Shown: positions 7,751 to 13,696 of the stretch, piece after piece
Position numbering within the stretch: position 1 is the stretch's first letter
How the letters are laid out: each line of letters opens with the position of its first letter
NCBI GenBank assembly: GCA_045638125.1
Contig: JAZUAS010000074.1
Coordinates: 1 to 24,094 of the forward strand
From: SVTX01 sp045638125
Lineage (GTDB): Bacteria > Bacillota > Clostridia > Oscillospirales > CAG-272
Length of the DNA stretch: 24,094 nucleotides
Reading direction: 5' to 3'
Notes under the pieces: generated by a model
What the model saw: the letters and a program-made list of their open reading frames with translations, nothing else
Database searches by the model: none
What the model was told of the DNA's origin: nothing
Made by a program: the position numbers and the translations under genes

Positions 7751-8281
7751 TTACTCTGCAGAAGTTGCAGTTACGGTAAGAACGAAGTCGCCGGTGTAGG
7801 TTTCAGCGGTGTTCTTGTCCATGGTAACGGTAACCTGGAAGGTTGCGGTCTCACCTGATGCAAGTCTGGGGGCAGTAGCGGTTGCATTACCCTCAGCATC
7901 CAACCAAGTGGTGGTAGCGGTGAAGAAGTTATTAGCGTCAGTCTCGGTGATGGTGGGAGTGTTCAAGGTTACAGCATACTTGTTGTTGTTAACAATGGTG
8001 AAGGTAGCAACAACCTTATCGCCCTGGTGAACAAGACCTGCAACGTCAAATGTTGCGGACTTAGCGCCGTTGGTGCAGATAACCTTAGAAGCAGATTCAG
8101 CAGCAGCAAGACCTGCGCCTGCGGTAATAGAACCTTCCTTGAAGGTTACGTCGATGGGGTGAGGTGCGTTGGAAACAGCGCCGCTAACGGTCAAGTCTGT
8201 GGAGAGAGCCGCATAACCGATTCCAAGAGCGAGTGCTGCTACGAGCAAGAGGGAGATAATTAGTGTTCTTCTTTTTTTCAT
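7751..8281 (-). CDS. Small secreted beta-rich protein, SipW-type signal
   Basis: The 176-aa protein has a basic start (MKKRR), a hydrophobic core, then GYAALSTDLTVSGAV at residues 22-36, the export motif shared with the large protein of the same operon. The mature part (about 145 aa) is rich in Thr, Ala and Val. It carries segments such as GDKVVATFTIVNNNKYAVTL that recall the beta-sandwich of TasA/camelysin-type proteins. It ends without an anchor. Codon use favours GTT, ACC, AAC and GGT codons more than the rest of the operon, which suggests high expression. AAAGGAG lies upstream. As first gene, nearest the promoter, it is the likely major subunit. Relation to TasA/CalY is my inference; sequence identity will be low. 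Confidence 0.82.
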   Translation of the reverse strand: MKKRRTLIISLLLVAALALGIGYAALSTDLTVSGAVSNAPHPIDVTFKEGSITAGAGLAAAESASKVICTNGAKSATFDVAGLVHQGDKVVATFTIVNNNKYAVTLNTPTITETDANNFFTATTTWLDAEGNATATAPRLASGETATFQVTVTMDKNTAETYTGDFVLTVTATSAE

Positions 8282-8368
8282 GATTTTTTCTCCTTTATAG
8301 AAAAAATTTAAATTTTTGTGAGCGTTCCCTAACCGCTCTTTTTAAGCCAAAACTCGTCCGTTTGAGCT

Positions 8369-8412
8369 TTGTAGACACATTTTAGCACCCAATGACTACA
8401 ACTTGACTACAA
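8369..8412 (-). promoter_or_regulatory. Promoter region with 11-bp-period direct repeats
   Basis: The 9-mer TGACTACAA occurs at 8393-8401 and again at 8404-8412, exactly 11 bp apart. A third copy with one mismatch lies inverted at 8369-8377. Between them, on the minus strand, TGCTAAAAT (8379-8387) fits an extended -10, and no good -35 is visible. Such same-side repeats upstream of a weak promoter are typical of OmpR/PhoB-type activators. A transcript would start near 8372 and have a leader of about 90 nt with a small GAGCG/CGCTC hairpin (8320-8338). Confidence 0.5.
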
Positions 8413-8487
8413 AAACAAAAGATTTTTTAAAAATTTTGTTCAAACGGCAAATTTTTTTGAAAGTTGGATTTATCTGTTGGTTTGTAT

Positions 8488-8530
8488 GTTACTTTTCTGT
8501 CACCGGCGACAGAAAAGTAACCAAAAGAAC
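8488..8530 (+). repeat. Partial hairpin repeat (first stem only)
   Basis: A 14-bp perfect stem (8488-8501 with 8508-8521) and a 6-nt loop are followed by CAAAAGAACG. It repeats the first part of the adjoining element at 8539-8666 and looks like a tandem partial duplication of it. Confidence 0.8.
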
Positions 8531-8538
8531 GATTTTAC

Positions 8539-8666
8539 TAACTTTTCTTTCAACAGCGAAAGAAAAGTTACAAAAGAAACGCCGCACGGAGGATAGGGGC
8601 GAGTCTCACGAATAAAAAAGCGAACATGCCGCATTTTTATTCGTTTCAACAGCCCCTCCCCCGTGT
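8539..8666 (+). repeat. Structured repeat element, copy A
   Basis: The first stem is 13 bp (8539-8551 with 8558-8570) with a 6-nt loop, followed by the linker CAAAAGAAACGCCGC. A long outer stem comes next (8585-8600 with 8652-8665, 13 pairs with a mismatch and a 2-nt bulge). It encloses an 11-bp inner stem (8608-8618 with 8634-8644) whose loop is AGCGAACATGCCGCA (8619-8633). Copy B at 8868-8993 has the same plan on the opposite strand. No protein is encoded. Confidence 0.75.
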
Positions 8667-8713
8667 CCCCCAACCCCAATGGTTAAAAGAGATAAGTTAA
8701 GATTATAGCCAAA

Positions 8714-8812
8714 TTAAACTTTTACATTTAATGAGGCTTTCCTTCGGAAAGGTCGCTTGCGCGACAGAGCTTTAAGCTTTAATAAGATTACGGCTACGGT
8801 TCAAAAGTTTAA
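8714..8812. repeat. Branched hairpin cluster between copies A and B
   Basis: A 10-bp closing stem (8714-8723 with 8803-8812) encloses three short hairpins in a row: 8737-8742/8746-8751 (6 bp, loop of 3), 8752-8756/8761-8765 (5 bp, loop of 4) and 8768-8772/8774-8778. The layout suggests a folded RNA or DNA element. It does not resemble a tRNA: there is no CCA end, T-loop or anticodon arm of the right size. Confidence 0.55.
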
Positions 8813-8867
8813 GAGGGGCTTTATGTCTATTTAACAAATTACACCCACCACAAACAGAGAGGGGTTT

Positions 8868-8993
8868 CTCAAGGGGAGAGGATGTCGCAGGGCGAGAAAA
8901 TGCGGCATGTTCGCTTTTTCTCGTTCAAGACCCCTTTCCCCTTGAGCGGCGTTCTTTTGGTTCGTTTTCTGCCGACGCGGGCAGAAAATGAAC
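8868..8993 (-). repeat. Structured repeat element, copy B (inverted)
   Basis: Read on the minus strand, the first stem is 14 bp (8960-8973 with 8980-8993, one G-T pair) with a 6-nt loop. The linker CCAAAAGAACGCCGC follows, then a 10-bp perfect outer stem (8937-8946 with 8868-8877), then an 8-bp inner stem (8893-8900 with 8916-8923). The 15-nt loop is identical to that of copy A. Nearly every stem differs in sequence from copy A yet stays paired. Confidence 0.75.
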
Positions 8994-9043
8994 ATAAAAA
9001 ACACACCGATAAATTGCAATATATGAGCTATAATGCAGGCATA

Positions 9044-9076
9044 AAACGACCTCCCTATAAACAAGGGAGGTCGTTT
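9044..9076 (-). terminator. Rho-independent terminator after the Asp-box gene
   Basis: A 13-bp perfect stem (9044-9056 with 9064-9076) has a 7-nt loop. On the minus strand it is followed by TTTTA. It lies 19 bp past the stop codon at 9096. Confidence 0.85.
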
Positions 9077-9095
9077 ATCATATTCAAATTTTCAA

Positions 9096-10811
9096 TTACA
9101 GACTTGCGCGCCAGTCTCCGATAGCATCTGCGGTGAGAATGGAATTCTGTATCAAACGCACGTCGCTGACGTTCTCGCCAAAGCTTACGTCTTTAACCGC
9201 GTTGATAAAGCTCAACTGGCGAGGGACGTGAACCCAACCGCACTCGGACAGGCTACCTCCGTTATCAAAAATACCGTCGATAACAAGATAGCTGATGCAT
9301 GCCGCCGCGTCGGTTATCCAAGCAACGTGATGCTTTTTGCCGTCGCAAACGTTGATAGAGCCTTGAACCGTAAAGTTTGCGTTTTCACCCGCGGCGAAGC
9401 AACGAAGCGTGCCGTCCTCGGCAACCTCAACCTTAAATCCGCCTCTTTGTCTGCTACATGCGGAAATAACGCTGTCGCCCTCATTGAAGGTTCCCTCAAA
9501 GATCCAGGTCGTTCCGCTGTTCTCTAAGATCTCCTTCCACTCAATTCTATCGCTCTGGTTGACTTTAGAATAAGTTTGCTTAGGAAGTCCGCCCTGCTTC
9601 AAGTCAGCCATGGAAACGCCTTCAAGCTTTGCGCAGACGGTATCTTGGTTCAAGAGAGCGTTCTGAAGTCTTTCGTCAACGGTATGAATTCTCGCGATAA
9701 ACTTTTGAGTTTCGGTTATCATAAGCTTGCCCTCGTACTCAATAAGGTCGGGATAGCTGATGGAAAGACGGTCGCCAAAGTGATAGAAAAGTATCTCGGG
9801 TTGACCGTAAACAAGCTCTTTACCGTTTTCGGTGTCCACCTCAAAAGCGGGAGCGCACCAAGCGGGATCACGGAAGTCATATCCCATATTGCCCACGTTG
9901 TGGAACCAATAGAGATACTTGCCGCTCTTAAGCTTCCAGAGGAAGTTTGCCGCTCTCGGCTGCTTTACGGGCAGACCGCCTACGTGCTTCGGGATAAATC
10001 CGTCGGTAAAATTCTTACCGTCGTCGTGGCTGACGAACACGAGAGGATAACCGCTCTCGGTTCTCGAGGTACAGAAAAGAGTACCATCGGAAAGCTTTAC
10101 GCAACAATGCTCCTCGGTAATTCTGTCACCGGGGCGAGGCAAAAGCTCCTTTGCTCCCTCGGGAAGCGTAATGAATGGCGTATGAGGATCCTGAACTATA
10201 CCTCTTGCCACGAGAAGAACTCCGCGCGAGGTTTCAAAGTTATACAGATCCTTTACTCCGAGGAAGGGCTTGCCCACCATTATGTAAAGATCGTCGCCGT
10301 CAATGAAAGGACGCGCTACGTTCCACATAAAGCGATACTGCTTGCCGTTACCTGCCTTCGGGAAGAAGGGATACCTTGTGTCAAGGTCGGTTATACCTAC
10401 GTCTACAATAATTCTTTCCGACCAGGAAAGTCCCTTGTCGTCACTGTATTTCAGACAGTAAGTGCCACCCATATCAAATCTGTGAGATTCAAACTCACCC
10501 TTCTTGTAGTGGTCAAGATTGTAGTTGTACAGGCAGTAGATCCTGTCAAAACGGTCGGTTACAAGCACAGCGTAAGCAGACTCCCACTCGGTGTCTTCGA
10601 TGAGGGTTCCCTCGCTCCAGGTCACACCGCCGTCAAGTGAGCGCATTACCGAAACGAACTGACCTGCGGCGCCCTCCTCGCCCTTTCCCGTAGTCGTGGC
10701 GCAGACAAAAGTGCCGTCGGACATAACTACGATACTGGGCTGATCCGCATATCCTCCCGCGGTGGGGATCTCTATTCCGTTGTTTATATATCTTGAATCG
10801 TTGTTGATCAT
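9096..10811 (-). CDS. Asp-box (BNR) sialidase-fold protein with LamG-like end
   Basis: The 571-aa protein has three Asp-box motifs of the six-bladed sialidase fold: SLDGGVTW (58-65), SDDKGLSW (123-130) and SHDDGKNF (261-268). A late SYPDLIEYEGKLMITET segment is typical of the last blades. The last 135 residues or so (WIFEGTFNEGDSVISACSRQ... KKHHVAWITD... YLVIDG) look like a LamG/concanavalin-A-like domain. The N-terminal FRIP arginine motif of true sialidases is absent, so sialidase activity is doubtful. There is no signal peptide, so it should stay in the cytoplasm. The ATG at 10811 has GGAGG seven bases upstream. The gene follows the dehydrogenase pair but has its own promoter. It may be a glycosidase or lyase acting on imported oligosaccharide; the substrate is unknown. 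Confidence 0.8.
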   Translation of the reverse strand: MINNDSRYINNGIEIPTAGGYADQPSIVVMSDGTFVCATTTGKGEEGAAGQFVSVMRSLDGGVTWSEGTLIEDTEWESAYAVLVTDRFDRIYCLYNYNLDHYKKGEFESHRFDMGGTYCLKYSDDKGLSWSERIIVDVGITDLDTRYPFFPKAGNGKQYRFMWNVARPFIDGDDLYIMVGKPFLGVKDLYNFETSRGVLLVARGIVQDPHTPFITLPEGAKELLPRPGDRITEEHCCVKLSDGTLFCTSRTESGYPLVFVSHDDGKNFTDGFIPKHVGGLPVKQPRAANFLWKLKSGKYLYWFHNVGNMGYDFRDPAWCAPAFEVDTENGKELVYGQPEILFYHFGDRLSISYPDLIEYEGKLMITETQKFIARIHTVDERLQNALLNQDTVCAKLEGVSMADLKQGGLPKQTYSKVNQSDRIEWKEILENSGTTWIFEGTFNEGDSVISACSRQRGGFKVEVAEDGTLRCFAAGENANFTVQGSINVCDGKKHHVAWITDAAACISYLVIDGIFDNGGSLSECGWVHVPRQLSFINAVKDVSFGENVSDVRLIQNSILTADAIGDWRASL

Positions 10812-10846
10812 AATCTGCCTCCAAGAATAGTTAAAATACTATATTG

Positions 10847-10875
10847 ATTATACCTTTTTTCGTTGATAAAATCAA
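10847..10875 (-). promoter_or_regulatory. Sigma-A promoter of the Asp-box gene with palindrome
   Basis: On the minus strand TTGATT (10870-10875) and a perfect TATAAT (10847-10852) are 17 bp apart. An inverted repeat TTGAT-N3-ATCAA (10863-10875) overlaps the -35 and would be a natural operator. Confidence 0.7.
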
Positions 10876-10909
10876 TACCTTGTCCCAAATTTATAATTAT
10901 GTCCGAATT

Positions 10910-11932
10910 TTACTCAGAGATCTTAAACAAAACCTTCATGGTATTGGTCTTTCCGCTGATGATCTCCTGGAAGACCTCCTGCCCCTCGTCAAGGGGCTTG
11001 ACGTGGGAGATTACCGGAGCAAGCTTGTCGCCGTACTGCTTGAGGTAATCGATAGCGTCCTTGTAATCAAGAGCGGTATAAACACGAGTACCGATGATCT
11101 GCTGCTCTGCAAAGTTAACGGTACGGAGGTCAAGGGCGGTAGGCTCCTTGAATACGCTGAGAAGAAGGATCTCGCCGCGAACGCCCGTAATATCGGTCAT
11201 CATCTTTGCCGCAGAGGGATGTCCGCTTGCTTCAACGAGAACGTCAACGCCCTCGTCGTCGTTATTTGCGTAAATGTATTCCTTAACGTCACATTCCTTG
11301 GGATTGATAACGTTAAGTCCCAAAGCCTTTGCCATCTCTATTCTCGCGGGCTGGGTCTCTATGCAGAACAGTCTGCTGACACCGCTATCCTTAAGCATAA
11401 GAGCGCTGAGAAGTCCCATAGGGCCAAGACCAACAACAGCCGCAGAGCCGTGGAACATCTTCTTTATCATACGGAGACCGTGAACTACAACTGCCGCGGG
11501 CTCGATGATAGTAGCAAGCTTGAAATCAAGCTCCTCGGGGAGCTTCAAGAGACACTTGTCGGGGATAGCCGCATACTCTGCCATACCGCCGTCAACGTCG
11601 ATACCGTAGAAACGGAGAGTCTTACAAACGTGGGTGTTGCCTGCAAGACAAGCACGGCACTTGCCGCAATAATACAGAGGATTGATAACTACCTTGTCGC
11701 CAACCTGAAGTGTTGTGTCAGCGCCCACGCCGATAGCCTCAACAGTACCTGTGAACTCGTGTCCCATAATAAGGGGAGCCTTTGCTCTGGGGTGCTTGCC
11801 GCAATAAATGCCAACGTCCGAGCCGCAAATACCCGCGTAAGCAACCTTAATAAGAAGCTTGCCGGTATAATCGGGAATAGGACGCTCCTCTATAACAACT
11901 CTTTCTTTTTCTGTCCAAACTAATGCTTTCAT
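10910..11932 (-). CDS. Zinc-dependent alcohol/polyol dehydrogenase (MDR)
   Basis: A medium-chain dehydrogenase/reductase of 340 aa, which oxidises a sugar alcohol or sugar acid (or does the reverse) with NAD(P). The catalytic zinc ligands Cys36 and His58-Glu59 (GHEF) are present. The structural zinc cysteines are at 89, 92, 95 and 103, and the Rossmann motif GLGPMG is at 168-173. The nearest types by pattern are L-idonate 5-dehydrogenase, sorbitol dehydrogenase and threonine dehydrogenase, and I cannot choose between them. The ATG at 11932 follows AAAGGAG. It lies 42 bp after the KduD-like gene, so the two form an operon. That pairing favours an idonate/gluconate or uronate pathway. Confidence 0.88.
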   Translation of the reverse strand: MKALVWTEKERVVIEERPIPDYTGKLLIKVAYAGICGSDVGIYCGKHPRAKAPLIMGHEFTGTVEAIGVGADTTLQVGDKVVINPLYYCGKCRACLAGNTHVCKTLRFYGIDVDGGMAEYAAIPDKCLLKLPEELDFKLATIIEPAAVVVHGLRMIKKMFHGSAAVVGLGPMGLLSALMLKDSGVSRLFCIETQPARIEMAKALGLNVINPKECDVKEYIYANNDDEGVDVLVEASGHPSAAKMMTDITGVRGEILLLSVFKEPTALDLRTVNFAEQQIIGTRVYTALDYKDAIDYLKQYGDKLAPVISHVKPLDEGQEVFQEIISGKTNTMKVLFKISE

Positions 11933-11974
11933 AAATAATAACTCCTTTATGTAAATGAATAAAACCCTGTTTTA

Positions 11975-12721
11975 TTACTTAACCATGTATCCGCCGTCAA
12001 CGGGAATGATCGCGCCGCAAACGTAATCACTTGCAGGGGATGCGAGGAAGACGGTAAGACCCTTCATATCCTCTGCCTTTCCCCAACGACCCTTAGGAAT
12101 ACGTGCGCTGATGGTAGTAAATCTGTCCTTGTTTGCGATAAGTGCCGCGTTGAGGTCGGTCTCCATGTATCCGGGAGCGATAGCGTTGATATTAATACCC
12201 TTGCCTGCCCACTCGTTGGTAAGTGCCTTTGTCAGCTGCATAACTGCACCCTTGGATGCCGCATACGCAGGAACAGTCTGTCCACCGAAGAAGGAAAGCA
12301 TGCTCGCTACGTTAATGATCTTACCGTAGCCCTTTTCGATCATTACCTTACCTGCCTCCTGGCAAAGAATAAATACGGAATTGAGGTTTACGTCGAGCAC
12401 GTTTTCCCAATCCTCATAGGGGAACTGTTCTGCAGGATGACGGTGGATAACACCGGCACAGTTTACTAAAATATCAAGGTCGCCGCCAAGCAAAGCAAGG
12501 CTTTCGTTAAATGCGCGGTAGTTTTCTTCCTTAAGAGCAAGGTCTGCCTGTACTGCCTTGCATCCAAGCTTTTCAGCAGACTCATAAACGCGTGCGGAAG
12601 ATCCGATAATAACTACGTCACAGCCTGCCTCGCAGAGTGCCTCTGCCATGCTGTAACCGAGGCCGCGGCTACCGCCTGTTACTATTGCTTTTTTTCCGGA
12701 AATGTCAAACATATTGTTCAT
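11975..12721 (-). CDS. KduD/gluconate 5-dehydrogenase-like SDR reductase
   Basis: A classical short-chain dehydrogenase of 248 aa. The cofactor motif TGGSRGLG is at residues 15-22 and NCAG at 87-90. The catalytic set is Asn114, Ser140, Tyr153 and Lys157 (YAASK). The C-terminal part with PKGRWGKAEDMKG and SDYVCGAIIPVDGGY is typical of 2-deoxy-gluconate 3-dehydrogenase/KduD and gluconate 5-dehydrogenase. The ATG at 12721 has AGGGAG seven bases upstream. A longer frame would run through its own promoter and is rejected. It is the first gene of the sugar operon and is divergent from the AraC regulator. Confidence 0.9.
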   Translation of the reverse strand: MNNMFDISGKKAIVTGGSRGLGYSMAEALCEAGCDVVIIGSSARVYESAEKLGCKAVQADLALKEENYRAFNESLALLGGDLDILVNCAGVIHRHPAEQFPYEDWENVLDVNLNSVFILCQEAGKVMIEKGYGKIINVASMLSFFGGQTVPAYAASKGAVMQLTKALTNEWAGKGININAIAPGYMETDLNAALIANKDRFTTISARIPKGRWGKAEDMKGLTVFLASPASDYVCGAIIPVDGGYMVK

Positions 12722-12754
12722 ATTTTTTCTCCCTTTCAAATATGATTTTTCTTT

Positions 12755-12783
12755 ATTGTAACATATTAAAAAACCAATGTAAA
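12755..12783 (-). promoter_or_regulatory. Sigma-A promoter of the sugar operon
   Basis: On the minus strand TTTACA (12778-12783) and TACAAT (12755-12760), each one base from consensus, are 17 bp apart. The promoter faces away from the AraC gene promoter, about 22 bp from it, so one bound regulator could affect both. Confidence 0.7.
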
Positions 12784-12804
12784 TTGCTAATATAACAAAA
12801 GATA

Positions 12805-12833
12805 TTGACAATTCGGTAGAAATCATATATAAT
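12805..12833 (+). promoter_or_regulatory. Consensus sigma-A promoter of the AraC gene
   Basis: A perfect TTGACA (12805-12810) and a perfect TATAAT (12828-12833) with 17-bp spacing. Transcription would start near 12840, about 23 nt before the chosen ATG. This is a strong promoter for a regulator gene, which suggests repression of its own gene. Confidence 0.85.
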
Positions 12834-12862
12834 AGCATTAAAGACAGGAGATGGTGACAATT

Positions 12863-13657
12863 ATGCAAAATAAATTTTCAAAATTTGTTAACGACGACAG
12901 ATGCACATACAAACACGCCAAGGGAACGAGCGCAAATCCCTCCAAGGAATTTCACAACTATCACGAGATAATACTCTTCGTCGGCGGAAAAACGACCTTT
13001 CTTTCCGAAGAAAAGCGCATTCCGCTCTCCCCTTATCAGATAATAATAATTCCCAAAGAAACATATCATCAATTTATCAATATAACCGACGAAGAATACC
13101 ACAGATGCGTGTTCAGCTTTTATGATATTCCCGAATTTGAGGAATTGATCACAAAATGTATGTACTCTACCCGAGTTATCGGGGCAAGCAAAGAGCAAGA
13201 GTTGCTCTTTCGCAAGATGAACGAAACCGTTGATTCCGATCGCTCCGAGAAAGAAAAACAGATCGTGATGCAAGCTCTGCTGGCGCTTGTGTTGAGTGAA
13301 GTCGCGCACGATCATTCCGCCGTCAAGGAAGGTAGCGAGCCGAACGAGATAACCTCAAAAAGCATTGAAATCATAAACGAAAATCTTGGCAACAGGCTCT
13401 CCATAGAGGATATTTCCAAAAAACTGAACGTGTCGGTATCGACCCTAACTCAAACCTTTAAAAAGGACATGAACATATCGGTCTACCAATACATTTTAAG
13501 AAAAAAGCTGATCATGGCAAGGCAAAGGATACAAGACGGCGAATCCGCCACCACGGCGGCGATGCTCTGCGGCTTTAACGACTATTCAAGCTTCTACAAG
13601 CAATATAAAAAAATGTTTGGTGTTATGCCCTCCGAAAGGACGGCAAGGTTTAAATAA
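12863..13657 (+). CDS. AraC-family transcription regulator
   Basis: The 264-aa protein has an N-terminal cupin-like sensor (about 28-95; FHNYHEIILFVGGKTTFLSEEKRIPL..., His31 and His34 being likely ligand-side residues). The C-terminal DNA-binding domain has two helix-turn-helix units: LSIEDISKKLNVSVSTLTQTFKK (about 179-201) and ATTAAMLCGFNDYSSFYKQYKK (about 229-250). It ends in the usual FGVMPSERTARF. I chose the ATG at 12863, five bases after GGTGA. An ATG at 12851 is possible but sits directly against AGGAG. It is the only plus-strand gene in the window. It is divergent from the KduD-like gene and probably controls that operon in response to a sugar. Confidence 0.9.
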   Translation: MQNKFSKFVNDDRCTYKHAKGTSANPSKEFHNYHEIILFVGGKTTFLSEEKRIPLSPYQIIIIPKETYHQFINITDEEYHRCVFSFYDIPEFEELITKCMYSTRVIGASKEQELLFRKMNETVDSDRSEKEKQIVMQALLALVLSEVAHDHSAVKEGSEPNEITSKSIEIINENLGNRLSIEDISKKLNVSVSTLTQTFKKDMNISVYQYILRKKLIMARQRIQDGESATTAAMLCGFNDYSSFYKQYKKMFGVMPSERTARFK

Positions 13658-13696
13658 AAAAACGGTGTGCCTGAATCAGGCACACCGTTCTTTTTT
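13656..13696. terminator. Bidirectional terminator between araC-type gene and mgtE
   Basis: A 14-bp perfect inverted repeat (13661-13674 with 13676-13689) is flanked by an A-run on the left and a T-run on the right, so it works for both converging genes. The mgtE stop codon lies inside the T-run. Confidence 0.9.

Noticed and set aside
8714..8812. tRNA-like gene in the hairpin cluster
   Set aside because: Arm sizes are wrong, and there is no anticodon loop, no T-loop consensus and no acceptor stem of 7 bp.
8488..8993. CRISPR array
   Set aside because: There are only a few copies, in both orientations, with no regular spacers and no cas genes.
8403..9124. Short open frames in the repeat region
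   Set aside because: They translate the hairpin arms into Lys/Phe-rich peptides, have no RBS, and differ in frame between repeat copies.
9096..10811. Calling the Asp-box protein a true exo-sialidase (nanH)
   Set aside because: The FRIP arginine motif and a signal peptide are missing, and no sialic acid catabolism genes lie nearby.
9576..11923. Long plus-strand open frames opposite the Asp-box and dehydrogenase genes
   Set aside because: They mirror the coding strand frames, lack ribosome binding sites, and overlap clearly functional genes.
12722..12868. Longer start for the KduD-like protein (49 extra residues)
   Set aside because: The extension runs through the gene's own promoter and into the AraC promoter; the ATG at 12721 has a good RBS.
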